Positions 1 to 7,066 of a DNA stretch of 10,848 nucleotides are shown here, in pieces (position 1 is the first letter of the stretch; every line of letters begins with the position of its first letter). The stretch is from Candidatus Roizmanbacteria bacterium (GTDB lineage Bacteria > Patescibacteriota > Microgenomatia > UBA1406 > GWC2-37-13). The notes under the pieces are model-generated. The model saw nothing but the letters and a program-made list of their open reading frames with translations, was not told where the DNA came from and did not search any database. Both the position numbers and the translations under genes were made by a program. The stretch lies in the NCBI GenBank assembly GCA_024653985.1, contig JANLIS010000099.1:1-10848 (forward strand), written 5' to 3'.

Positions 1-1
1 G

Positions 2-109
2 GTTTATGAACTTGATGAAAATCTAAAGCCGATCAAACATTACTATTTAGCGCCTGATGAAGAGGTAAAGAGAGTGATAGAGGGAATAAAAAATCAGACG
101 AAGAGGTAA
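2..109 (+). CDS. 3' end of an unidentified gene (partial)
   Basis: An open frame enters from the left edge and ends at TAA 107-109, giving 35 C-terminal residues that start VYELDENLKP and end KNQTKR. The tail is charged, with a likely amphipathic helix (EEVKRVIEGIKNQTKR) and no membrane segment. This is too short to assign a family. It is treated as a real gene end because the frame is uninterrupted from the edge, the composition looks like protein, and a good promoter for the next gene begins only 24 bases after the stop. No intrinsic terminator is evident after it. Confidence 0.5.
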   Translation, partial: VYELDENLKPIKHYYLAPDEEVKRVIEGIKNQTKR

Positions 110-133
110 TTTAAAATGTTTTTTTAGCTGTCC

Positions 134-162
134 TTGACAGGGCTATTATCTATCGGTATAGT
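134..162 (+). promoter_or_regulatory. Sigma-70 type promoter of the radical SAM-pdxS-pdxT operon
   Basis: TTGACA (134-139), a 17-base spacer and TATAGT (157-162) give an almost perfect housekeeping promoter. The predicted transcription start is near 169, so the 5' leader before the ATG at 173 would be only about 4 bases, too short for a Shine-Dalgarno site. This is the clearest promoter in the window. Confidence 0.8.
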
Positions 163-172
163 ATGATTCGGT

Positions 173-1018
173 ATGACTGAGCAAAAACGACTGCAGACTC
201 CTTTAACTACAACTTTACATGATAGGGGTTTTTATGGGAGTGAGAGCTTGATCTATCCGGTACTTTCCCGAAGAGTCAAAGGTATTTCTGTAGGTATTAA
301 TACTTCCATCTCGAAAGCATGTAATTTTGGATGTATTTATTGTGAAGTTGATCGTACAAAAAAAGGAAATTTTATTAAATTTAATGTACCTGAAGCAGAT
401 GCTCAACTAAGAAAAGTATTAACAGATATACAAGCAGGTAAAGGCGGTTTTGGTGACGAAAAAATTAGAGCAATTACTCTTTCTGGAGACGGTGAGCCTA
501 GTTCTTTAACTAATTTTGACGAGTTAATCCAAAGAATAATAATAACAAGAAATGAGTTTAATTTGAATGATTCAAAAATTGTAGTCATCTCTAACTCTAC
601 GGGTTTGAATAGAGAAACAGTAAAAAAAGGACTAAAATTAATGGATGATAATAACGGTGAGCTTTGGGCTAAATTGGATGCAGGAACGGAAGATTATTTT
701 AAGCTAATAGCAAGTACTAGATTTCCTTTTGATAAAATATTAAGTAATATTCTGACAACTTCACAAGAACGACCTATTAAAATTCAAAGTTGTTTTATGA
801 ATGTTCATGGTGAAATGCCAAAAGAAGAAGAAATAATGGCTTATTGTGACAGAGTAAATAATATTTTAGCAAATGGTGGTCAAATCTCCGCTATACAACT
901 GTATACTGTTTCAAGACCACCTGCAGAATCTTATGTAACTGCACTAACAGGTGATCAAATAAATCAAATTGCTCAAATGTTACAAGAAAATATCAATGTT
1001 CCTATAGAAACTTATTAA
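173..1018 (+). CDS. Radical SAM protein, COG0731-like
   Basis: This 281-residue protein has the radical SAM cluster motif CNFGCIYC (Cys50, Cys54, Cys57), which would bind a [4Fe-4S] cluster that cleaves S-adenosylmethionine. The preceding segment YPVLSRRVKGISVGIN (28-43) and LSGDGEPS (103-110, the GGE-type SAM-binding element) are typical of the COG0731 group of Fe-S oxidoreductases, which includes wybutosine-synthesis-like enzymes. The substrate of this bacterial branch is unknown to me. Length fits a single TIM-barrel domain, and no extra C-terminal cluster domain is evident. The ATG follows a strong promoter by 10 bases, implying a nearly leaderless mRNA. pdxS begins 19 bases downstream with no visible promoter or terminator between, so the two are probably co-transcribed. 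A link to PLP synthesis is only inferred from this position. Confidence 0.85.
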   Translation: MTEQKRLQTPLTTTLHDRGFYGSESLIYPVLSRRVKGISVGINTSISKACNFGCIYCEVDRTKKGNFIKFNVPEADAQLRKVLTDIQAGKGGFGDEKIRAITLSGDGEPSSLTNFDELIQRIIITRNEFNLNDSKIVVISNSTGLNRETVKKGLKLMDDNNGELWAKLDAGTEDYFKLIASTRFPFDKILSNILTTSQERPIKIQSCFMNVHGEMPKEEEIMAYCDRVNNILANGGQISAIQLYTVSRPPAESYVTALTGDQINQIAQMLQENINVPIETY

Positions 1019-1037
1019 ATAACATTTTCAAAAACTT

Positions 1038-1916
1038 ATGGTTAACCAACTTGGAAGAAATTTAGCCCAGATGTTAAAAGGTGGGGTAATTATGGATGTT
1101 GTGAACGCTGAACATGCCAAGATTGCCGAAAAAGCCGGAGCTGTGGCAGTTATGGCGCTTGAACGCGTGCCGTCTGATATTCGTGCTGCAGGGGGAGTTG
1201 CGAGAATGTCTGACCCTACCAAAATTAAAGAAATTCAAAAATCTGTTACTATCCCTGTTATGGCTAAGTGTCGTATCGGACATTTTGTAGAAGCACAAGT
1301 TCTTGAATCTCTTAAAGTTGATTTTGTCGATGAAAGCGAAGTGCTAACTCCTGCTGACGAAGAATTTCATATTGACAAAACAAAATTTAAAGTACCTTTT
1401 GTTTGCGGTTGCCGCGATTTGGGAGAAGCTCTTCGGAGAATTGAAGAGGGAGCCGCTATGATAAGAACCAAAGGAGAACCAGGTACAGGAAATATTGTTG
1501 AAGCAGTTAGACATATAAGAGCGGTAAACAAAGATATTGACGAACTTAAAGTATTATTAAAACAAAAAAAATTTACAAAACTAAAAGAAAAAGCTAAAGA
1601 ATATCGTGTTTCTTATGATTTAGTTTTACAAGTTGCAAAATTAGGTCGATTACCGGTAGTTAATTTTGCCGCTGGTGGAATTGCTACTCCTGCCGACGCG
1701 GCTCTTTGTATGCAACTTGGAGTTGACGGTGTTTTTGTTGGATCAGGTATCTTTAAAAGTAAAGACCCGATAAAAATGGCAAAGGCTATTGTTGACGCCA
1801 CTGCTCATTTTAATGATCCCAATAAAATAGCCAAAGCAAGTGAAAATTTAGGCGAAGCCATGAAAGGTCTGGAAATTTCCACCTTAGAAACAAAAATGGC
1901 TGCACGCGGAATATGA
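1038..1916 (+). CDS. pdxS: Pyridoxal 5'-phosphate synthase lyase subunit PdxS
   Basis: PdxS builds PLP from ribose 5-phosphate, glyceraldehyde 3-phosphate and ammonia delivered by PdxT, in a cytosolic 12+12 complex. The 292-residue product matches the family along its whole length. It has [13 protein letters not shown] with catalytic Asp20, [18 protein letters not shown] (40-57), MAKCRIGH with Schiff-base Lys77, [14 protein letters not shown] (98-111), [20 protein letters not shown] with the second catalytic Lys145, and phosphate-binding [14 protein letters not shown] and [10 protein letters not shown]. These correspond to Asp24, Lys81 and Lys149 of the Bacillus enzyme. The start is ATG 1038; the N-terminus is about 4 residues shorter than in Bacillus, and no Shine-Dalgarno is visible. 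The stop overlaps the pdxT start as ATGA, so translation is probably coupled and keeps subunits balanced. Confidence 0.97.
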   Translation: MVNQLGRNLAQMLKGGVIMDVVNAEHAKIAEKAGAVAVMALERVPSDIRAAGGVARMSDPTKIKEIQKSVTIPVMAKCRIGHFVEAQVLESLKVDFVDESEVLTPADEEFHIDKTKFKVPFVCGCRDLGEALRRIEEGAAMIRTKGEPGTGNIVEAVRHIRAVNKDIDELKVLLKQKKFTKLKEKAKEYRVSYDLVLQVAKLGRLPVVNFAAGGIATPADAALCMQLGVDGVFVGSGIFKSKDPIKMAKAIVDATAHFNDPNKIAKASENLGEAMKGLEISTLETKMAARGI

Positions 1917-2509
1917 AATTACAAAAAACAATCGGAGTACTTGCATTTCATGGCGATGTCATAGAACATATTAATACTACAAAAAACGCAGCAAAAAACC
2001 TTCATTTAGATATAGATGTTATTCCTGTTCGTACCAAAGAAATTATTCAAACGCTTGATGCACTTATTATCCCAGGTGGGGAAAGCACAACACTTCATAA
2101 GTTATGTGAAAGAGAGGGTATGTGGGAGAAAATGAAACATATTAAAAATATATTTGGTACCTGCGCTGGAGCAATTATGCTTGCCAAGCAAGTTTCTCAC
2201 AAGACTCATGATCAAAAGACACTGGAACTAATGGATATAGAGATTGATCGTAATGCCTATGGAAGACAGACAGAGTCTTTTGAAAAAAATGTTAAAACAA
2301 GTTTAGGCAACATTCACTCAGTCTTCATTCGAGCCCCAAGGATAATTAGAGTAAAAAAAGAGGTTAATATATTAGCGAATAACGATGGTGAAATAATAGC
2401 TTGTGAACAAAAAATAAATGATAATTATTATTTAGCAGCTTGTTTTCATCCTGAACTTACATCCACAATTTTTCATGAATATTTTATAAGAAAAGTTTAT
2501 CAGATTTAG
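1913..2509 (+). CDS. pdxT: Pyridoxal 5'-phosphate synthase glutaminase subunit PdxT
   Basis: PdxT is the class I glutamine amidotransferase partner of PdxS. It hydrolyses glutamine and channels ammonia to the PdxS active site. The 198-residue protein begins [15 protein letters not shown], carries the oxyanion-strand motif PGGEST (54-59), the nucleophile in [10 protein letters not shown] (Cys84), the [11 protein letters not shown] segment (113-123) that contacts PdxS in characterised complexes, and the His-Glu pair in CFHPEL (His179, Glu181). The triad is therefore complete and the enzyme should be active. The ATG lies inside the end of pdxS (4-base ATGA overlap). The 3' end also overlaps the convergent PLP-binding protein gene by four bases, leaving no room for a separate terminator. 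Confidence 0.96.
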   Translation: MKLQKTIGVLAFHGDVIEHINTTKNAAKNLHLDIDVIPVRTKEIIQTLDALIIPGGESTTLHKLCEREGMWEKMKHIKNIFGTCAGAIMLAKQVSHKTHDQKTLELMDIEIDRNAYGRQTESFEKNVKTSLGNIHSVFIRAPRIIRVKKEVNILANNDGEIIACEQKINDNYYLAACFHPELTSTIFHEYFIRKVYQI

Positions 2510-3258
2510 GTTTTTGCCGCTGGTTTAATGCGCGAACCAAAAAGCGCCCTGCCAATACGTACTGAAGTTGCTCCTTCCTGTATTGCTATTTCAAAATCAT
2601 TCGTCATGCCCATAGAAAGTTCCCTTAAACCCAATTCATCTCTTAACTGCCGGAGACCACGAAAAACAGGACGTACTTCTTCTGGATTGGATACTTCAGG
2701 CGCAATTGTCATAAGACCGATGATAGAGAGTTCAGGTAATCTTTTTAACTTTTTATATACATCAGCAACTTCTTGAAGGGCGAAACCAGACTTGCTAGAT
2801 TCTTGTGCTACATTAACCTCTAGCATAATCGGCATTGGTCTTTTTACTGATCTACGCGCAATCGCTTCAGCTAGATGAACAGAGTCTACAGTCTCGATGA
2901 CATCAAAAAGCGCCACTGCATCTTTCACCTTATTGCTTTGTAAATGACCAATCATATGCCAAGTTGGGTTTGCACCAAGTTGAGTAAGCTCTTGTTTTTT
3001 TCTTTCCGCCTCTTGAAGATAATTTTCTCCAAAATGATTAATACCGAGAGTAAATGCAGTATTAAGGGTTTCAACTGGGACAGTTTTTACAGCTCCAACG
3101 ATAGTAATTAATGATGAGTCTCTACCTGAGATATTTGCTGCATTTTCTATTCGTGTTTTTATACTCTGAAAATTTTCTGCTAACGCTTCCTGCGTCAAAA
3201 CATGAGTTTCTAAACCAGCAGTCACTTGAGTCAAATCTAATAGTTTTTTTTCTGCCAT
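2506..3258 (-). CDS. YggS/PLPBP-family PLP-binding homeostasis protein
   Basis: This 250-residue protein belongs to the YggS/PROSC (PLPBP) family: fold-type III, PLP-binding proteins without known catalysis that buffer PLP and influence amino acid balance. PLP would bind Lys58 in VGAVKTVP. Family motifs follow in order: HFGENYLQE (75-83), [11 protein letters not shown] (100-110), [13 protein letters not shown] (147-159), GLMTIAP (181-187), and the phosphate-binding C-terminus [12 protein letters not shown] with [11 protein letters not shown] (231-241). The usual 'SMGMS-D' is SMGMTND here, a mild change. About 25 residues precede the usual N-terminus, but ATG 3258 is kept because a TATAAT box lies 11 bases upstream. 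It is convergent with pdxT, with a 4-base stop-stop overlap, so PLP synthesis and PLP handling genes adjoin but are transcribed separately. Confidence 0.93.
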   Translation of the reverse strand: MAEKKLLDLTQVTAGLETHVLTQEALAENFQSIKTRIENAANISGRDSSLITIVGAVKTVPVETLNTAFTLGINHFGENYLQEAERKKQELTQLGANPTWHMIGHLQSNKVKDAVALFDVIETVDSVHLAEAIARRSVKRPMPIMLEVNVAQESSKSGFALQEVADVYKKLKRLPELSIIGLMTIAPEVSNPEEVRPVFRGLRQLRDELGLRELSMGMTNDFEIAIQEGATSVRIGRALFGSRIKPAAKT

Positions 3259-3269
3259 ATCTAAGTTGC

Positions 3270-3275
3270 ATTATA
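3270..3275 (-). promoter_or_regulatory. -10 box of the PLP-binding protein gene
   Basis: On the minus strand, TATAAT sits 11 bases before the ATG at 3258, predicting a leader of about 5 bases. No convincing -35 hexamer is found at 16-18 bases, so only the -10 element is called. Confidence 0.5.
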
Positions 3276-3336
3276 ACATAAATATTCAAATAATTTTTTT
3301 TTGGGAAAAAATTTATTATAGTTAAACCTATAGTTA

Positions 3337-3363
3337 TTGAATATACCTATTTTTTGATATACT
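3337..3363 (+). promoter_or_regulatory. Promoter of the HAD-family gene (leaderless)
   Basis: TTGAAT (3337-3342) and TATACT (3358-3363) are separated by 15 bases, shorter than the ideal 17. The -10 box ends 5 bases before ATG 3369, so the transcript would begin at or next to the start codon. The 110-base region 3259-3368 thus carries two divergent promoters. It also holds an AT-only inverted repeat (3292-3299 with 3306-3313) and a tandem TATAGTTA (3317-3324 and 3329-3336). Confidence 0.5.
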
Positions 3364-3368
3364 CTCTT

Positions 3369-4208
3369 ATGTCAGAAAAACTATTTGTATTTGATCATGA
3401 CGGCACATTGACTGATCCAATTGTCACTCATGATGCTTATACCGATATATTTGAAAGTCAATTTAGAAATATAACTGGACTACCAAGAGACGTAATAACT
3501 AAATATATCCAACCAGAAAGAGAAGAGTTAATAGCTCATCCAGAAATCTACGGATGGAAAAATGATCAAGGATTTATCGTAACTCCAGCTACCTTTGATA
3601 CTTATGTTTTAAATCGAATCGCAGCAGAAAGAGCAATGGTAAACATGCGAAAATCTAAAGAGCATGGTTTGCCTGAACCAAGTGACGTTTCAGGTTTTTT
3701 AGATAATTTAGAAAATGATAGTTATGCTCAATTAGGAGCTTTTTATAGACAAGACGCCGCTCATACCATAAAAGAAATTCTTCCTCTTGGAAAATTGGTT
3801 ATAGTTTCGGGTTCAAAACCTAATCATGTACTTGCAAAATTACAACCATTTCTAAGAAATAATAAAATTTCTGATGATAAGATTGAGGTTAGAGGTAACG
3901 CCCAAAAGAATTTAATAAATCCTAGTTGGGATAGGGTACCATGGAGTATGAAGTTGCCCGGACTTGAGACTCGAGATATTTTATTACGTAGAAAAAATTA
4001 TGGAAGTATTATTTTATCTTTAGGACAATCTCCACATGTTGTTGTTGGAGATGGTGGAGAATTTGATTTAATAACGCCTTATGTACTTAAGATGAATACA
4101 ATGTTAATAACTAGTATTTTTACCCCAAAATGGGAGGCAAATTTTTTTAAAACACAAAATTCTCTTGAGGGAGTTGCTAATAAAATTATTACTGATTTAG
4201 GCAAGTGA
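3369..4208 (+). CDS. HAD-superfamily hydrolase-like protein
   Basis: The product (279 residues from ATG 3369) has haloacid dehalogenase fold motifs: motif I FDHDGT (8-13, nucleophile Asp9 and acid/base Asp11), motif II in LVIVSGS (Ser147) followed by Lys150, and motif IV VVGDGGEFDLITP (225-237) with metal-binding acids. Between motifs I and II is a roughly 130-residue mostly helical cap, so it resembles large-cap phosphatases. The substrate cannot be inferred. An in-frame TTG at 3354 would add five residues (MIYSL), but ATG 3369 is preferred because it begins directly at the nucleophile strand and has a TATACT box 6 bases upstream; the TTG lies 4 bases before that box. pckA follows after 21 bases with its own -10 box, so operon membership is uncertain. 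Confidence 0.75.
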   Translation: MSEKLFVFDHDGTLTDPIVTHDAYTDIFESQFRNITGLPRDVITKYIQPEREELIAHPEIYGWKNDQGFIVTPATFDTYVLNRIAAERAMVNMRKSKEHGLPEPSDVSGFLDNLENDSYAQLGAFYRQDAAHTIKEILPLGKLVIVSGSKPNHVLAKLQPFLRNNKISDDKIEVRGNAQKNLINPSWDRVPWSMKLPGLETRDILLRRKNYGSIILSLGQSPHVVVGDGGEFDLITPYVLKMNTMLITSIFTPKWEANFFKTQNSLEGVANKIITDLGK

Positions 4209-4217
4209 TTTTAATAG

Positions 4218-4223
4218 TATAAT
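4218..4223 (+). promoter_or_regulatory. -10 box of pckA (leaderless start)
   Basis: A perfect TATAAT ends 6 bases before the pckA ATG (4230). The normal 7-base offset puts the transcription start on the A of the start codon. A -35 element would fall in the end of the upstream gene, where only a weak match (TTTAGG, 4196-4201) is seen. Confidence 0.6.
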
Positions 4224-4229
4224 ACCCCT

Positions 4230-5795
4230 ATGAACAGTGGAAAAATTTACCGAAATCAGCCGGTTGATTTTCTCATTAAAAAAGCTCTTGAAAGAAAAGA
4301 GGTTATCCAGTCAAAGTCTGGAGCCCTCGTAACCTACACCGGAAAATACACCGGGCGTTCTCCAAACGATAAGTTCATTGTTGATTCTCCGTCAGTTCAT
4401 GACAAGATAAATTGGGGAAAGATCAACGTTCCTATTTCAAAAGAAAACTACGATAAGCTCTATAAAAAGGTCATGTCTTTTTTTGATTCCGAAAAAGAAC
4501 TTTTTGTTGTCGATGCCCAGGTCGGAGCCGATAAAAAACATTCAATAAATCTTCGAGTCTATTGTCAATATGCCTATCAGGCAATTTTTGCCACTCATCT
4601 ATTTAGACGATTAGATGTTGGGGCGAATCATGATTCGCCCTTACAATTTAAGCCTGATCTGACGGTCTATTGCGCCCCATCGGTTGTTGCCGATCCGAAA
4701 ACTGATGGAACTAATTCTGAAGCTTTTGTCATTATGAACATTGTGGAAAAGACAATTATCATCGGCGCTACAAAATATGCCGGTGAAATAAAAAAATCTG
4801 TCTTTTCATACATGAACTATTTACTTCCCAACAAAGGCGTTTTTCCAATGCACTGTTCAGCAAATATAGATGTTGAAGGTAAGACGACCGCCTTGTTTTT
4901 TGGCCTGTCCGGAACGGGAAAGACTACTCTGTCTACCGATCCAGAAAGACGGTTAATCGGTGATGACGAACATGGTTGGAGCGAAAATGGAGTCTTTAAT
5001 TTTGAGGGGGGTTGTTACGCAAAATGTATAAATATAAAAAAGGAAAGTGAGCCACAAATTTGGTCGGCCATTCATCAATCTGGAGCCTTAGTTGAAAATG
5101 TCGTTTTGAAGGGCGATGGAGAATTTGATTTCAATGATGACAAATTCACTGAAAATACCCGAGCCGTCTATCCCTTGGAATTTATCAATAATTCGGTTCC
5201 AACAGGAACAGGTGGGCAACCTAAGTATGTGATTTTTTTGACTGCTGACGCGACCGGAGTTCTTCCGCCGGTTGCCAGGTTAAATCCAGATCAAGCCGCT
5301 TATCACTTTCTTTCCGGATATACTTCAAAACTGGCTGGCACAGAACGTGGTATCAAAGAACCTCAATCGACCTTTTCCGCATATTTTGGTGGCCCATTCA
5401 TGCCTCAAAAGCCGATGGTTTACTTGAATTTGCTTAAAAAATATTTAAAAGAATATAAAACAACCACTTTTTTAGTTAATACCGGATGGACTGGTGGAGC
5501 TTACGGGGTTGGAAAAAGAATCTCCATACATGACACCCGTAATATAATTACCGCAATTCTTACGGGTAAACTTGATAATAAAGAATACCGTCACGACAAG
5601 ATATTTAATCTTTTTGTCCCTGTTTCGGTTCCGGGAGTTGAGGAAAAGGTTCTTAACCCTTCCCTGTCCTGGTCAGATGAAAATTTATACAATGACAGGG
5701 CAAAAAACTTAGCTCGACTGTTTATAGAAAATATAAAAAAATATCCTGATATTAATCAATTAATAGTTGACGCAGGTCCTGTCATTCCCGCGTAG
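4230..5795 (+). CDS. pckA: Phosphoenolpyruvate carboxykinase (ATP)
   Basis: PckA interconverts oxaloacetate + ATP with PEP + CO2 + ADP, the cytosolic entry to gluconeogenesis. The 521-residue protein is full length and has TGRSPNDKF (41-49, substrate arginine), FPMHCSAN (205-212, metal/active site), P-loop GLSGTGKTT (225-233, Lys231), kinase-2/metal site LIGDDEHGW (242-250), EGGCYAKCI (259-267), NTRAVYPLEFI (309-319) and TSKLAGTERG (365-374). This is the ATP-dependent class, not the GTP class. Two repeats have altered the gene. A perfect 20-bp palindrome at 4621-4640 encodes residues 131-137 (GANHDSP) in a loop before FKPDL. A second palindromic element begins at 5780 and provides the last four residues (VIPA) and the TAG stop, just after the family's usual C-terminal AGP. 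Neither disrupts a catalytic motif, so the enzyme is probably active. Confidence 0.96.
   Translation: MNSGKIYRNQPVDFLIKKALERKEVIQSKSGALVTYTGKYTGRSPNDKFIVDSPSVHDKINWGKINVPISKENYDKLYKKVMSFFDSEKELFVVDAQVGADKKHSINLRVYCQYAYQAIFATHLFRRLDVGANHDSPLQFKPDLTVYCAPSVVADPKTDGTNSEAFVIMNIVEKTIIIGATKYAGEIKKSVFSYMNYLLPNKGVFPMHCSANIDVEGKTTALFFGLSGTGKTTLSTDPERRLIGDDEHGWSENGVFNFEGGCYAKCINIKKESEPQIWSAIHQSGALVENVVLKGDGEFDFNDDKFTENTRAVYPLEFINNSVPTGTGGQPKYVIFLTADATGVLPPVARLNPDQAAYHFLSGYTSKLAGTERGIKEPQSTFSAYFGGPFMPQKPMVYLNLLKKYLKEYKTTTFLVNTGWTGGAYGVGKRISIHDTRNIITAILTGKLDNKEYRHDKIFNLFVPVSVPGVEEKVLNPSLSWSDENLYNDRAKNLARLFIENIKKYPDINQLIVDAGPVIPA
4621..4640. repeat. Perfect 20-bp palindrome inside pckA
   Basis: GGGCGAATCA is followed immediately by its exact reverse complement. 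It looks like the core of GC-rich palindromic repeats usually found between genes. Here it lies in frame within pckA and encodes part of residues 131-137. The flanks (ATGTTG on the left, TTACAA on the right) only partly extend the symmetry. Copies elsewhere in the genome cannot be seen from this window. Confidence 0.75.
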
Positions 5796-5840
5796 GCGGG
5801 AATCCAGAACACATGGATCCCCGTTTTCACGGGGATGACA
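5780..5840. repeat. REPIN/MITE-like double-hairpin palindromic element
   Basis: The 61-bp element is an imperfect palindrome bounded by TGTCAT (5780-5785) and ATGACA (5835-5840). Inside are a perfect 8-bp stem ATTCCCGC/GCGGGAAT (5784-5791 with 5796-5803, loop GTAG) and a 7-bp stem ATCCCCG/CGGGGAT (5817-5823 with 5830-5836). ATCCA (5802-5806) also pairs with TGGAT (5814-5818). Two REP-like hairpins in inverted orientation match the REPIN layout, and the sequence resembles widely distributed TCATTCCCGC-type repeats. No T-run follows, so it is not a standard terminator. The GTAG loop contains the pckA stop codon. Confidence 0.85.
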
Positions 5841-5843
5841 AGT

Positions 5844-5849
5844 TATAAT
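5844..5849 (+). promoter_or_regulatory. -10 box of the aminotransferase gene
   Basis: A perfect TATAAT lies 13 bases before ATG 5863, predicting a leader of about 7 bases. The place where a -35 box should be (about 5821-5826) lies inside the palindromic element and has no good hexamer. A second, poorer candidate (TATAAG, 5854-5859) is too close to the ATG. Confidence 0.45.
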
Positions 5850-5862
5850 TTTTTATAAGTGT

Positions 5863-7032
5863 ATGAAATTATCAAAACGTGCTCAAAATATCAACCCTTC
5901 TATGACATTGTCAATTACCGCTAAAGCCAAGGAGATGAAAAAACAAGGCTTGGATGTTGTTTCTTTTGGAGCCGGCGAACCGGATTTTGACACGATGTTT
6001 CATATTAAAGAAGCCGCCAAAAAAGCCATTGATGAGGGTTTTACCAAATATACGGCTTCTTCGGGAATAATTGAACTAAAAGAAGCGATCTGCGCTAAAT
6101 TCCGACGTGACAACTGGATTGATTACGAACCAAAGAACATTATCGTTTCAACCGGAGGTAAACAAGCCTTATTTAACATGATAATGGTTACCGTTGACCC
6201 GGGTGACGAAGTAATAATTCCGGTCCCATATTGGGTTAGTTACGAAGAAATGGTCAAGCTTGCTGAGGGTAAATGTGTCTTTTTAAAGACAAATAACTTC
6301 AAGATCAATCCTCAAGATCTGGAAAAAGCGATCACCCCAAAAACCAAGATGCTTATATTATGTTCCCCTTCAAATCCCACCGGAGTCGTATATGATGAAA
6401 AAGAATTGAAGCAAATCGCCTCAATCTGTTTAAAAAACAATATATATATTTTGAGTGATGAGATCTATGAAAAATTGATCTATGGAAAAAAACATGTCAG
6501 TATTGCATCCGTTAATGAAAAGATAAAAAAACTAACGATCGTCATCAATGGTGTTTCCAAGTCATATGCAATGACCGGTTGGAGGATAGGTTATGCTGCA
6601 GCCGAGGAAGAGATCGTCAAGGCGGCCACTAGACTCCAGGATCATACTACTTCAAATCCAACTTCAATTTCCCAGAAAGCAGCCTTAGCAGCTATTACCG
6701 GACCGGAAGATCATGTTGCAAAAATGGTCTATGAATATAAAAAACGACGTGATTTTATGGTTGACCGTTTGAATAGGATCGATGGGATGATCGCCTCACG
6801 TCCGGATGGAGCTTTTTATGTTTTTGCCAATGTTTCAAAATTTTATAGTGATGAAGTTAAAGGTTCTATCGACTTCTGTAAAAAACTATTGGAAGACGCC
6901 TACGTTGCCGTCGTCCCGGGACTTGCTTTCGGCGATGACCGTTTTATCCGCTTAAGTTTTGCCACAGGTATGGAACATATTAAACGGGGTCTTGACCGGA
7001 TGGAAAAATTTTGCGAGAAACATTGGAAATAA
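5863..7032 (+). CDS. Class I/II PLP-dependent aminotransferase, aspartate aminotransferase-like
   Basis: This 389-residue protein is a fold-type I aminotransferase of the bacterial aspartate aminotransferase Ib type (AspB-like). It has FGAGEPDFDT (35-44), STGGKQALFN (96-105), CSPSNPTG (167-174, Asn171), LSDEIYE (197-203, Asp199 and Tyr202), INGVSKSYAMTGWRIGY with PLP lysine Lys233, and FIRLSFA (361-367) with carboxylate-binding Arg363. It most likely moves the amino group between aspartate and 2-oxoglutarate, giving oxaloacetate and glutamate, though related enzymes accept alanine or aromatic amino acids and the exact substrate is not proven. It sits directly after pckA, which would convert the oxaloacetate to PEP. 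Length and both ends are normal for the family. Confidence 0.92.
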   Translation: MKLSKRAQNINPSMTLSITAKAKEMKKQGLDVVSFGAGEPDFDTMFHIKEAAKKAIDEGFTKYTASSGIIELKEAICAKFRRDNWIDYEPKNIIVSTGGKQALFNMIMVTVDPGDEVIIPVPYWVSYEEMVKLAEGKCVFLKTNNFKINPQDLEKAITPKTKMLILCSPSNPTGVVYDEKELKQIASICLKNNIYILSDEIYEKLIYGKKHVSIASVNEKIKKLTIVINGVSKSYAMTGWRIGYAAAEEEIVKAATRLQDHTTSNPTSISQKAALAAITGPEDHVAKMVYEYKKRRDFMVDRLNRIDGMIASRPDGAFYVFANVSKFYSDEVKGSIDFCKKLLEDAYVAVVPGLAFGDDRFIRLSFATGMEHIKRGLDRMEKFCEKHWK

Positions 7033-7052
7033 TTAAGAGTTTTTGTTAAACT
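7023..7052 (+). promoter_or_regulatory. Possible promoter of the ADP-dependent kinase gene
   Basis: TTGGAA (7023-7028), an 18-base spacer and an extended -10 (TGT followed by TAAACT, 7047-7052) overlap the end of the aminotransferase gene. The predicted transcription start is near 7059, about 8 bases before ATG 7067. Both hexamers are imperfect, so co-transcription from upstream is also possible across the 34-base gap. Confidence 0.35.
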
Positions 7053-7066
7053 AGTGCTTTAATTAT

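Noticed and set aside
127-146. Imperfect hairpin AGCTGTC/GACA..GCT after the first partial gene as a terminator
   Set aside because: The stem has a bulge and no T-run follows. The right arm is better explained as the TTGACA -35 box.
215-588. Minus-strand open frames (215-406 and 403-588) within the radical SAM gene
   Set aside because: They are antisense to a well-supported gene and show no domain-like composition or start signals.
1028-1801. Minus-strand open frames inside pdxS
   Set aside because: They are shadows of the strongly conserved pdxS frame.
2528-2776. Plus-strand 82-codon frame inside the PLP-binding protein gene
   Set aside because: It is antisense to a gene with all family motifs. 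No promoter or homology-like pattern is seen.
5780-5840. Reading the double hairpin as an intrinsic terminator or CRISPR-like repeat
   Set aside because: There is no T-tract after either stem and only one unit. The two inverted hairpins fit a REPIN-type repeat better.
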